Positions 30,001 through 37,500 of a stretch of DNA of 45,894 bases are shown one piece after another; position 1 is the stretch's first letter, and each line of letters opens with the position of its first letter. The position numbers were made by a program, and so were the translations under genes. The stretch is from the IMG/VR virus record IMGVR_UViG_3300020459_000017, positions 1-45,894 of that record, one strand, 5' to 3'. The notes beneath the pieces were generated by a model, which had not been told where the DNA came from, ran no database searches, and saw only the letters and a list, made by a program, of their open reading frames with translations. The stretch is from a virus.

Positions 30001-32900
30001 ATTATAATCCTGCAACAGGTTGGTTACAGGTAACAAGTAATGCACATGGATTTGTTGGTGTTACTACTCTTGCTGGAACAGGTGTTAGTGGTGGTATAAC
30101 AAATGCTGCATACAATAAGAACACTGGTGTTCTAACAATTACAAAAGCTTCTCATGGATTTAATGTTGGAGATAAGATTTTAATTGAAGATTATGGTATT
30201 ACATTCAGTTGTACAAAAGATGGTAATGCTACTAATCATTCTTACCCAAGACCTACAGATTATGCTAGTGGTAAGTGGTTGGCAATTACAGCTAAAACTG
30301 TAAATACGTTCAAGGTTAATGTTAATCCTACACCATCTGCAAGTAGATTTGATCACACATACGTATCTTCTACAAATGGTTGTATATTAAAAGCAAATCA
30401 AACTGTTGGTATTGCAACTAACTCATTAACATTCACATGTGCTCAAGACGATCATCGCACGGATCATGCATATCCTCGCCTTGGGAATAATCATAAGTTT
30501 GTATCTGCTGCATCTAATTCAGTTACTGTTGGAACTTGGGCAGGTGCGAAGAAAACACCTACAAATGCAACTTATGATGGAACAACTGGTGATTTAGTTC
30601 TAACAATTGCTGGTCATGGTTTGAATACCAGTAACACCATTGGAATTGCTACTGATGGAATAACATTCACTTGTGATAAAGATAATTACTCTACTCTTCA
30701 TCCATATCCTCGTAATACCGATCCTATTCATAATCTTACAAATATTGCAATTAGATCAACAACGACTAATACAATTACAGTTAGAGTTGGTACATCTGGT
30801 GAAGCAGATCTTGCACATAGAGTTGAGTTACCTGTTGGTAGAGTGGGTACTAATTGGTTTAGAATTAATGTTGGTAAATCACCTGCAGGAACTGGTGGTG
30901 CATTAGATTTAAGTATCAATAAGGTTGGTGGACATTATGTTAATCCAGTTATTGAGATTCCAGATCCAGTTTATCAAAATATTCCTGTTGAAGGTATTTC
31001 AAGATTAGGTATTGGTTTAACAGTTGCTACTGGTGAAAACTTACTAATGAATTTAGAAGTTGGTGCTGCTACAACAGCAGTTGGAATTGGATCAACATTC
31101 TTCCAAATATCTGACTTCCAAACTGTTAGACATGGTCACTCATTCAAGATTGGTGATAAATTTAGACCTGTTGGTTTGGTTCATGATAAGAGATTGCAAA
31201 AACCATTAGATCAGTTTGAATTGGAAGTTATTGAAATCTTTAGAGACTACTTCTCTGCTTGGCAGTTTGGTGAAATTGATTTCATTGATAGTATATCCTT
31301 ATTACAGGATGGTAATAGAAGAAGATTCCCATTATTCTTTAATGGACAACTATTAAGTTTTGAAAAAGATAATACTAATGCAGTTTCTCAACAAATTGAT
31401 TTAGATTCTGTTCTAATCATATTTGTAAATGGAGTTCTACAAACTCCTAAGTATGCATACCAATTTAATGGTGGTACAACATTCACATTTACAGAAGCAC
31501 CAGATACTGGTGATAAGGTTGATGTATTTTTCTATAAAGGAGAACAGGGAGTTGATGTTGAGATTGTTGATATAGAAGAAACCCTTAAGATTGGTGATGA
31601 TATAGAAGTATTCAAACATCCAGATTACACTGATACAGTTACTCAAGAAAGAAAAAGAGTTATTAAAGATTTACTTGGTGTTGATTTAGTTGAAACTGAC
31701 ATATACTCTGGATTGGGTATTGATGAAAACAATGAGAAACCAATTAGATGGACTAAACAAAAATCTGATAAGATTATAAAAGGTGAAGTAATTGCTAAAT
31801 CTAGGTCATCTATCGAACCACAAATTCATCCAACTGCAAAAATTATTGGTAATCTAACTGGAACATCTGGTATTGGACAGAACATTGGTGATGGTATATT
31901 TGTTGATGATGCTCATTCATTTAGATATGAGGATAATAATAACCCAGATTTAGATGCAACTGATCGTTATGGTCTTACTATTAATTACGTTGATAGTAGA
32001 ATTACTTCTGGTGAAATTACTACTCCAGCATCACTTACTGCTAATGTTTCTGCTGCTGGAACTGTAACAGTAAATGTAGTTGATGGTGGTAGTGGATATG
32101 TTGGAACATCTGCAAGTATTTCAATTGCTGCTCCAGTTGGTGTAGGTGTTGGAACAGATGTTAGAACAAAATATGCTACTGTTGGTGTTACTACATTTGC
32201 AGAAGGACTTGCTAATGTTGCTAATGGAGTAATTACTTCAGTTAATATCACTAATCCTGGTTTAGGATATACATTAACAAATCCTCCAAGTGTTATTGCA
32301 GAGAATCCACCTTATGAACATGAAAGAGTTACTGGTATTAAATTAACAGAAGGATTTAGTGGAATAATTACATCAATTGATGTAGTATCTGGAACTGCTG
32401 GAATGCCTAAAGCACTTAAGTTCTGCTTCAGAGCAGATAAGAATGCAAGTATTCTACAAGTTGGATATCCAATTTTGATTACTGATACCAAAGTTGGTAC
32501 TGGTATAACTTCAATTGACACTGCAGATGCATCTACTATCGGTCTTGGAACTCAATTCTTGGATAATGTATATAAAGTACATGCAAGACTTGTTAGTGGT
32601 AATGAAAATGGTGAGGTAACTTGTAATATTTTAAGTACAACTAATACTGTTGGACTTGCTACAACTGGATTCTATGATGGTAATGCTGGATTAACTACAT
32701 CTCTAGGAAGAATATCTTGGGGTAGGTTATATGGTAATGAAGTAAAACGTGCTGCATCACCAATTGCTATTGGAGTAACTGGTTATACTGTTAACGCAGG
32801 ATTAACAACATTCCCAACAATTCAGAGAAAGAATTACACTGAGACAGCATTAAAAGGATTGAGATCCACTGGTGCAATTAGGGTGTTTGGACTTTCATAA
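18048..32900 (+). CDS. 7: Giant gp7-like baseplate/virion protein with repeats and YHYH-type domain
   Basis: One uninterrupted frame of 4950 residues, far longer than T4 gp7 (1032). The first about 250 residues (IDKRIQVNKIIENQLPDYL, FARSFYQSKGIEESIRIL) look like the gp7-position protein of T4-like cyanophages. The body is a chain of beta-rich modules: about eight GG-x-GY elements (near VVDGGQEY, VVDGGSGY), a YHYH-type domain near residues 1280-1370 (GWSYDGNPIYGPFG, then HNGRFC and PNGVYAYF), and seven tandem modules at about 3540-4260. The C-terminus has VNGVLQTP and an FFYKGEQG segment typical of the family. It probably forms the wedge core plus outward-facing fibre-like decorations. gp7 is assigned by position more than by sequence. 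Confidence 0.75.
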   Translation: MSQIDKRIQVNKIIENQLPDYLVADFPNAVELFKQYYISQEYQGGPNDLISNLDQYIKVDNLVPEVVVGVTTITSAVSSSDTTISVPSTKGFPSEYGLLKIGDEIITYTGITTNTFTGCVRGFSGVTGYNVGITSSLNDVNKENLVFEDTVAAAHVNGTSVTNLSVLFLQEFYKKLKRTFLPGLENNKFTDKLDVGNFVKFARSFYQSKGIEESIRILMKVLYGVEAKVLDLEDNLIKPSDAEFIRREIVIADRIGTGDPTKLVGQTIFKSTDLRTNASVSEVEPITREGKTYFKLSLFVGYSDRDLIEGTFTVPGNTKVIEPVSVGSSIIDVDSTIGFGKTGTVVSGENVISYTSKSVNQFFGCSGVASGIGTADNLRSNEVVFGYADGDLNKKVELRITGVLSKFLPVSDISLVKEGERVYVRNIGEKIENPGVNQTYKEIFANSWIYNTSSKYEVSEINGSTFSIESSIDRSSLRLDDRFAVVKRGSHDVEIVGTVSNIDKNLGQITLANLGGWTPVVGQYYDIRRVLKKASSSGVSISLGNDNIISDVLNVYTDGETDGYVASNSLPSYNISAATLKESIPVADSTNLYNQGTNNLYSEIGFPGSGDIKFIQGDPVVYTCGIATQPMPGLVSGQTYYVDTIDKATPSSRKFKIKLYQSIGQIGTINSVSGITNHVQFGTAPGSHTFTLLNHYNRTLRDNRILRKIPLSQNHFVTGKGQTPVNDLGILIDGVEIRSQIPDDNIFFGPITSIDMFNGGKGYDVVNPPQVVVDDSIIRSSSTGAITGYGTTALIQPVLEGTVKEVLVDPQDFDIDKVKTLTLTGGNGTGCILEPVMGPRFRELEFDSRDIFFAGGVSIADETITFTTSHNLAEGEKVFYSSNGNDRMGIGVYKDPGNTITGTLANGAPYHVGIVNDQTIQLYPSENDALSGINTIGLSTDTNASGIHKFRTTSKNTLKTIRVLNSGSGYQNRKLNVRPSGISTAYNTINFVNHGFNSGDLIEYAPTIGVGTSEPKAIEGLSTSKSYYIMKVDNNSFRLADAGIGGTSRIDYNRKKVVGLTTTGTGYQTFKYPDIQVKAEVSYGSTVTGTFNFTPIVTGEVIDAYLYEEGSEYGSTILNHHKNPAIIVKNGKEAELKPIVVDGKIVDVVVMNKGKEYYSIPEINVVGSGNGALFRPVISNGQLTDIIVINSGIGYTDANSTNVYADARGHGALFEPRVRKLTVNNTERLGRYHLAPEGTDSLGLSILGYNQELASIFKEPFTVDANGDFNEINGHSPIIGWSYDGNPIYGPFGYTDPDDINSPLKILQPGYVKDSSKITNRPVGFSDGFFIEDYIFDGSGDLDTHNGRFCKTPEFPNGVYAYFAAVEIGSGGELEPKYPYFVGNTYKSPVLEENITLTQEFDFNNSNLLRNTLPYKVGDEHADNDFIIESSERIRQFSTIESVTMGNIDNVTVLDGGDNYQIGDFTVFDDSGTNGSGLRAQVDEIVGIAVSTIQTTQTRYQNAVLTWKNSKEVIANYTLLEMNDKDTVKVSGLSTSIVRLADSFAVGVKTEQTGLAKTMSVATGSAVINDIYVDHIPNTVSIGGTLKVGDELLKILNVDSIGKIVRVQRYGGSTAIGHTYGSNIDVLNQRITIPVNTPKFESKVNDLVYFNAPQSVGVGTTSGGGIDVKYHNGEIVKDVYIPTRTIYLPKHPFKAGQRVSFSMNPGANPLNVSNSPVGNQFQIPNTTTSVDDVYIVDKGEDYIGIVTTAVGIGSTSEGLYLRGTGSQSGISSNLYLLTSNYTQITGDIDRLTSTITTKVAAALTTTHGLQNGDVVKMNVIPSVSVGIGSTAAVSVSYNKQYEKLLFNPIDFTSSAVKTNKIDLDEHGLKTGDKVFYDGSATGLSTGSYYVYRINDDNIQLGETYVDVTANPANTINITNGTGGANQSISLINPQITIVKNNQLTFSLSTSTLQGFDFKLFYDKEFKNEFLSAQDSSIFNVSGIGTIGIGTGTSGVGAALTVKYSDSMPMKIYYALEKSGYISTTDTDVVNYNEISFVDSAYSGEFKIFNKTVDTFDISPRKVPEFLSYKDTDCDKIEYSTRSTSVKGPIKDLKIISKGFNYKSLPKFSSVTSIDGKNANVVAVSTSVGRINNVRIMDIGYEYPADKTLSPEAYVSPVANLDNLDIVQSVTVVDGGQEYLSAPDLIVQNPETNVIVDEVSLKANVPNQSISTVDIFSPLNGLDSVQHRIIAINNSNGVGIQSMTGGITGIVTCVLETPINGFITPPFKVGDEIFVENIQLVGQGGIGTQGGVGIASTNPGTGYNSKDYNYQFFEITDYANSNPAVLKYNLSGLTINPGIAKTYQSGYATIVNKNKYPILEPVQVRGTFDLGEKLNVDQGTGVFVETDLSIVESRDDYIKVDGFFELLKGHRIQGTVSNILASITSFVQHKAKYTVDYSSRQDYGWIDDIGKLNEDNQVVPNNDYYQNLSYSIKSSIEWEKLVDPINRLVHPSGLKNFADLGVQSTVNVGVSYGGTTNNVVILDVINPANRVDAIENFDVGLDYDTRANKSKFFQVSNTKLTDYTLCKTNRVLIHDEISNQFSSKGLADTFTEIEELGDDFANYLVQIVDPDTFDTQLTELVVLSDTDNAYLLEKTTDYTTLELGEFDTDVDSFKRKTLRFTPKDKFTKDHDIKILKTDFNTDNPTTGATAIGAVDLTSSNIGVGTAVSGFTTETIAQFANTDFNACYAQIHVKDKNNGEVNYNEVIIDFDGTDTYIAETYTDASANGYSASRVGIITAKYEGGNIKIQCINDRAGIGTELNVRANIVGLGTTTAGIGTYTYTLPGQPIGAERSARLESTYVTGPSGIGLTFSTIDKTIDSSVKSLVRVSCGETSAIHQVIAVRDIDDIVTVQYPFVSAGSTTGIGTFSGVITGDNINLKFHPDTEWTSTVEVQAYSQIFYTANDFINEPDDLKYGGVTKELVLSAYDGLNGNRANRTSFELTHEGVPIYSKTVNPAGITLNSDTLTIPDHFYNTYEELEYNPKSTFIGVAATAISIGSTANVSGIVTTILPERVFVRVVDEDRIQLFSQVGFVSTGNPITYTGLGSGNAHTFEMNKKLTKTIIGLDGIVQQPITFTGIGHSLDGAIGVGVSQFALTGISSVQPRDVLKVDEEYMKVTQVGFASLPAGTINDSTDVALGISTIPVVKVIRGSLGIGATPHTDDSVVQLHRGSFNIVDSKVHFLDPPKGNTRERRSLNNLPYVKAEFSGRTFLRSNYTSNMLFDDISDKFTGIGRTYTLSVGGAHTSTGVQIGNGILFINGVFQTPRTINNAGNNYEFENDVTAGVSSVRFTGITSVNGQFIKSDYDINQNQLPRGGMIVSLGSTPGLGYAPLVGANVKAFKDTNENRNSINSLVGIGTSSGVSLGIQTAAYDSVTGIITVTTNTVHGFSLGDPKLVKLKDLEFSCATQHAGVTTTIFSDHDRPLFLVGIVSERSIEVDAGICTIPHNYMTGGNVYEFYNDLVTGSGYREPVAIGVSDTEYIHKFVSSNTNSITSQPGGAQFTPTAANYTSSTGELDLTIGNHNLQGSVNHNVTAAEYDARVGVLTATINNSSITNGTPVKFAPNSLKFKCTMDGNTSEKSYPRSSDPTSNDWLNVSNVSTSGSNATFEVNVGSSSRVTFTPTDADYDPVTGLMELTIGAHSLKPGTSIRLVANSLSFTCDVDNNTSTKTYPRSSDPFYNTAINIESVTDTTITLQVLSSAPSTNITKHTFVTASNNCVISGGALFAHTFQSAEANAVSKALNWVTITNNSLSFTCSRDNYRGAHTYPRSTDPASGVNIGIAVTSDKAITVNVGAGGGGGKDAVVTAKVATNKHKFVSATAGAAFTGGNYAHIFVPGSENTNAVAINAWSGTKLTPTAAVYTPATGSLVLTVGAGHGITAGSQTVGIATNSLTFTCERDKHLTEHTYPRVTDRIHNLTNVAVSATTTNSITVNVGASPIVTRNITDADYNPATGWLQVTSNAHGFVGVTTLAGTGVSGGITNAAYNKNTGVLTITKASHGFNVGDKILIEDYGITFSCTKDGNATNHSYPRPTDYASGKWLAITAKTVNTFKVNVNPTPSASRFDHTYVSSTNGCILKANQTVGIATNSLTFTCAQDDHRTDHAYPRLGNNHKFVSAASNSVTVGTWAGAKKTPTNATYDGTTGDLVLTIAGHGLNTSNTIGIATDGITFTCDKDNYSTLHPYPRNTDPIHNLTNIAIRSTTTNTITVRVGTSGEADLAHRVELPVGRVGTNWFRINVGKSPAGTGGALDLSINKVGGHYVNPVIEIPDPVYQNIPVEGISRLGIGLTVATGENLLMNLEVGAATTAVGIGSTFFQISDFQTVRHGHSFKIGDKFRPVGLVHDKRLQKPLDQFELEVIEIFRDYFSAWQFGEIDFIDSISLLQDGNRRRFPLFFNGQLLSFEKDNTNAVSQQIDLDSVLIIFVNGVLQTPKYAYQFNGGTTFTFTEAPDTGDKVDVFFYKGEQGVDVEIVDIEETLKIGDDIEVFKHPDYTDTVTQERKRVIKDLLGVDLVETDIYSGLGIDENNEKPIRWTKQKSDKIIKGEVIAKSRSSIEPQIHPTAKIIGNLTGTSGIGQNIGDGIFVDDAHSFRYEDNNNPDLDATDRYGLTINYVDSRITSGEITTPASLTANVSAAGTVTVNVVDGGSGYVGTSASISIAAPVGVGVGTDVRTKYATVGVTTFAEGLANVANGVITSVNITNPGLGYTLTNPPSVIAENPPYEHERVTGIKLTEGFSGIITSIDVVSGTAGMPKALKFCFRADKNASILQVGYPILITDTKVGTGITSIDTADASTIGLGTQFLDNVYKVHARLVSGNENGEVTCNILSTTNTVGLATTGFYDGNAGLTTSLGRISWGRLYGNEVKRAASPIAIGVTGYTVNAGLTTFPTIQRKNYTETALKGLRSTGAIRVFGLS
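28660..30830 (+). repeat. Seven tandem modules inside the giant protein
   Basis: A module of roughly 75-140 residues recurs: TP-x-AxYxxxTG, LxLTIGxHxL, then a SLxFTC block, a YPR-x-x-D block and a TVNVG ending. YPR codons lie near 28902, 29168, 29457, 29877, 30242, 30471 and 30703. Some copies are near-identical in DNA: a 26-base stretch beginning CAAACTGTTGG at about 29805 recurs at 30399. Confidence 0.85.
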
Positions 32901-32910
32901 TGAAATCCAC

Positions 32911-32918
32911 TATAAATA
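32911..32918 (+). promoter_or_regulatory. T4-type late promoter for gp8
   Basis: TATAAATA, an exact late promoter, lies in the 47-base gap between the giant gene and gp8, 37 bases before ATG 32948. Confidence 0.8.
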
Positions 32919-32947
32919 AAGAAAAAAAGTTTAAGTAACGTATAAAC

Positions 32948-34534
32948 ATGTCGGCAATTGTTACTGATCAGTTTAGAATCCTGAACGCAAATAATTTTGT
33001 AGAATCAGTAGAAGCTGATAAGAATTCATATTATGTTTTCATTGGTCTATCCAATCCAGCAGGAACTCCTGGTGGACAGGTTGGATATGGGCGGTCAGCG
33101 AACTGGAATACAAGTGGTCTAACACCTGATCCTGTTGATAATTTCTCTGATAGAGCACATGCTGGTGATACCATGATGTTTGGTAAGAAGATAACTTCTG
33201 CCAATATTAGAAGAATTATTCGTAAAGTTGAGTGGACTGCAGGTAATAGATATGAAATCTATAGAGATGACTATAGTGTTTCAAATCCAAGTCCATTGAC
33301 TAAAGGGAATAGATTATATGACTCTAATTATTATGTAATTAACAAAGATTTTAGAGTTTATGTTTGCATTAGTAATGGTTCTACAGGAGCAGTTCCTTTA
33401 GGAAATATATCTCAAGATGAACCAACTTTTACAGATTTAGAACCATCTGCTGCTGGTACTAGTGGTGATGGATATATTTGGAAGTATTTGTTTAGTGTTG
33501 CTCCTAGTGACATTATCAAATTTGATTCAACAGAATATATTACAGTTCCTAATGCTTGGGGTTCTACTGCTGATTCTGGTATCAGAGCAGTAAGAGAAAA
33601 TGGTGATTCATCTGTTAATGAAAATCAAATTAAGCATGTTTATATTGATAAAGCAGGTGATCAATATGCTAATGGATTGGGACAAGAAGTTGATATAATT
33701 GGTGATGGATCTAAAGGTAAAGCAAGAGTTGATGTTGTTAACAACAAGATAACTGATGTTACCGTAAGTTCTGGTGGTAAAGATTATAGTTATGCTCTTG
33801 TTGATTTGGGAACCTTGAATAGTGGAGTAAGTGCAGTTAATAGGGCAAAACTTGTTCCTGTTATACCACCATCTCTTGGACATGGGTATGACATTTATAC
33901 TGAATTGGGAACTGATAAAGTTCTAATCTATGCAAGATTTGATGATTCAACTAAAGATTTTCCAACTGATACAAAATTTGCACAAGTTGGAATTGTGAAA
34001 AATCCTACAAAAGTAGGAACTTCTGTTACATATACAGAAGATACATATTCTTCATTAGGTGCACTTAAATTTGATTCAATTACAGGTACACCACAGATTG
34101 GAGAAGAAATTAATCAACTTTTAGTATCTACACAATTAGCAACTGGATATGTTGCTTCTTATGATAAAGAAACTAAAGTTTTGAAGTATTTTAGAGATAG
34201 ATCTCTAAATTATACGACTGCTACAAATGATCAAACTGATTATTCAGGTATTTCAACTACTGGAAGAATATATCAATTTGAATCTGGTTCTTCAGCAAAT
34301 CAGGTAAAAGGTGTTTCATCTAATTTCTCTGGTTCTATTGATTTTGGGTTTACTGGTATAACTACCAATCCATCTGGAACTAAATTAATCAATTTAGGTG
34401 CTAACTTCAATGCAGGGTTATCTGATAGTGAGATAAATAAAGGATCGGGGGAAATAGTTTATCTCGATAACAGACCTTTGATTGCCCGAAATGAGCGTCA
34501 AAAAGAAGACATTAAAATCATCCTGGAATTCTAA
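32948..34534 (+). CDS. 8: Baseplate wedge protein gp8
   Basis: This 528-residue protein is longer than T4 gp8 (334), which is usual in cyanophages. The N-terminus (VTDQFRILNANNFVESV, YYVFIGLSNPA) and SGDGYIWKYLFSVAPSD with NRLYDSNYYVI are characteristic of the family. gp8 dimers bind gp7 and gp6 in the wedge. The extra length includes a GGKDYSYALVDLG element like those in the giant upstream protein. Confidence 0.85.
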   Translation: MSAIVTDQFRILNANNFVESVEADKNSYYVFIGLSNPAGTPGGQVGYGRSANWNTSGLTPDPVDNFSDRAHAGDTMMFGKKITSANIRRIIRKVEWTAGNRYEIYRDDYSVSNPSPLTKGNRLYDSNYYVINKDFRVYVCISNGSTGAVPLGNISQDEPTFTDLEPSAAGTSGDGYIWKYLFSVAPSDIIKFDSTEYITVPNAWGSTADSGIRAVRENGDSSVNENQIKHVYIDKAGDQYANGLGQEVDIIGDGSKGKARVDVVNNKITDVTVSSGGKDYSYALVDLGTLNSGVSAVNRAKLVPVIPPSLGHGYDIYTELGTDKVLIYARFDDSTKDFPTDTKFAQVGIVKNPTKVGTSVTYTEDTYSSLGALKFDSITGTPQIGEEINQLLVSTQLATGYVASYDKETKVLKYFRDRSLNYTTATNDQTDYSGISTTGRIYQFESGSSANQVKGVSSNFSGSIDFGFTGITTNPSGTKLINLGANFNAGLSDSEINKGSGEIVYLDNRPLIARNERQKEDIKIILEF

Positions 34535-34540
34535 AGAAAA

Positions 34541-37500
34541 ATGCCACAAAAGACTAACTTAAATATAAGTCCTTACTATGATGATTTTAATAAGGCAGAT
34601 AATTTTTATAAGGTACTTTTTAAACCTGGTCATCCAGTTCAAGCAAGAGAACTTACTGGATTACAATCTATTTTACAAAATCAAGTAGAATCATTCGGAA
34701 GCCATATCTTCAAAGAAGGATCTATGGTTATTCCTGGTAATGTTGACTATGATCCCACTTATTTCTCATCTAAAATAAACTCAGAACATTTAGGCATTGA
34801 TGTTTCAGTTTATTTAAATGCGATAATATCAAATAATGGTGGAAAAGGAACTAGGGTAAGAGGACAGAGTTCTCAAATAGTTGCAACAATTAAGAATTAT
34901 ATTTTACCTCCAGAAGAGGGTGTAGATGATCCAACAATATTTGTAAAATATAATCAGTCTGGAACTGATGGAGAAAGTGTTGAATTTCCTAATGGAGAAA
35001 TTCTTGTTCTAGAAGAGAATGTTACTTATGGTAATACTACATTACTTTCTGGGGAAACAGTTTTAACATTAGTACCTGAAAATGCATCAAATCTTGGATC
35101 ATCATTTGGTGTTAATGACGGTGTATATTTTGTTAGAGGTACCTTTGTAGATGTTACTAAATCTGTTTTAGTTCTTGATCCATATTCAAATAAACCTTCA
35201 TATAGAGTTGGATTTGAAATATCAGAGCAAATTGTAAATGCAAATGATGATCCATCATTGTATGACAATGCAAAAGGATTTACAAACTATGCAGCACCTG
35301 GTGCTGATAGATTTAAGTTATCAGTAAAATTATCTAAAAAAGCACTTGATGATTTTAATGATACTAATTTTATAGAATTATTCAGAGTTAAAAATGGAGA
35401 AACCAAAAAACTTCAAGATAGTTCTGTATATAATCATATAAAAAAATGGATTGCAGATAGAACATTTGATGAATCAGGAAGTTATGCAGTAAGACCATTT
35501 ACTGTAAATGTTCAAAATTCATTGAATGATGAAATTAGAACTAATGGATTATTCACAGAAAGTCAGAAAACTGATGAGAATAATGATCCAAGTGAAGATT
35601 TAATGTGCATCAAATTATCTCCAGGTAGGGCATATGTTAGGGGATATGATGTTGATCTTCCAGGTGGTAAAGTTTTAGATGTAGAGAAACCAAGAGATAC
35701 TAAAACCGAACGTGCAAGTTCTGTTTCCTTTAAGATGGGTAGTTTACTAAAAGTAAACAATGTACAAGGATCCCCTCTTATTAGTATTGGTGGAGCTAAT
35801 ACTAATGTTATAGGTCTCTATAATCAAAGAAAAGGAAGTAGTAATGCTGCAAGTGGAATAAAGATTGGTGAGGCACGTGTATATCAGTTTGGTATGTCAG
35901 ATGCTCCATATGAAAATGCAGGATCATCATGGGATTTATATCTTTGGGACATTCAAACATACACTACATTAAAAATTAGTTCATATGTAGATGCTGATGT
36001 TCCAGTTGGTGCAAGAGTTCGTGGTGTAGGTAGTGGTGCAATTGGTTATATTGCTGCTAGACCAAATACTGGAGAAATATCTCTTTCACAAACTTCTGGA
36101 TCATTCATTGAGGGTGAAGGTTTAATTATTAATGAAACGAATACAAAATCAAATGTTATCAAGGTTAATGCATATACTAGTGATGATATTAAATCGGTTT
36201 TCCAAGCTTCTAGTGGTGGTTTAGTATCTGCATTTAGTGCTGATAGTGTTCTTTATGATCGTATTTTACCAAATTTCCAAACAAGTGATCAGTTAAATGT
36301 AACTGCAACCACTGCAAAATCTCCAAAGAGAAGATTTTCTGGTCAAGTTGGTATTAAAACTGATTCATTAATAGCATATCAAAGAGGTGATAAGGATGAT
36401 GAAGTAATTAATAGAGTTTCTGTAATATCTTCAGATGGTACAACTTTAACTTTAGCAGCAACACAAACTGTTGGTGGTGTTAATGATGGATCTGTTTTAT
36501 CTGCTGGTATAAGTACAACTTCAACATTTAGAATTAAATCTCCTAGAATTATTGGATTACGTGATTCTGGTCTTTTCAGTAGAATGCCAAGACCGAATGT
36601 TTCTACAGTAGATACTTCAAATTCTAATCTTATTATTAGTCGTCAAATAAAAGGTAAAGCATCAACAGCTTCACCTGCACAATTAGAATTAACTAGTGGT
36701 GATGGATTAGATATTAGTGCTGGAATCTCTAGTGCATATTTTGAACCATTTGATGCAGAAAGATATTCTATAACATATGCAAATGGTGCAGCTGAAACAT
36801 TAACTTCAGATCAAGTTTCTATTACTAATGGTGGTAATAATATAAAATTTAGTGGATTATCACAAGCTAGTGCTAATTTGACTGTTAATGTAACTATGAA
36901 GAAACTTGGTCTTACAAGTAAGTCTAAAGATTATATTAGAAGTCAACAAGTAGAGATAACAAGAACTGCTGGACCAGATGTAAAAAATGGATTAACAGTT
37001 AGTACTTCTTATGGTGTAAGAGTTGAAGATAATGAAATTTCTTTAAATGTACCAGATGTTGCAAATATTCGTGCTATTTACGAATCAAAAGATGGTACTA
37101 AAGCAGTTCTTGATAAATTAACATTTGTTTCTGGTCTTGCATTAAATACTACTGCTATTGTTGGTGAAAAAATTCTTGGAAAAAATAGTAGAGCAATAGG
37201 TCAGATTGTTAGTAGAACTGCAACTGATATAGAATTTGTATATCTTAATGCTAATAGATTTGAAGTTGGTGAGACTACAAAATTCAAAGAGTCTAATGTA
37301 GAAGCAAATATTCAAGTAATAACTCCAGGTAACTATACAGATAAAACTAGGAATTATAAACTTGATAAAGGACATCGTGAACAGTATTGTGACTATTCAA
37401 GAATAGTTAGAAAGACTAATTCAACTCCACCAAGTAAAAGATTATTGGTAATTTATGATCAATATAAGATTGCTGCTGGTGATACTGGAGATGTATTTAC

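Noticed and set aside
28748-32521. Open frames opposite or inside the giant gene (for example 28748-29020, 30673-30906, 31985-32251)
   Set aside because: They are shadows of repetitive coding sequence, without ribosome binding sites, and some are simple Leu/Ile-rich repeats.
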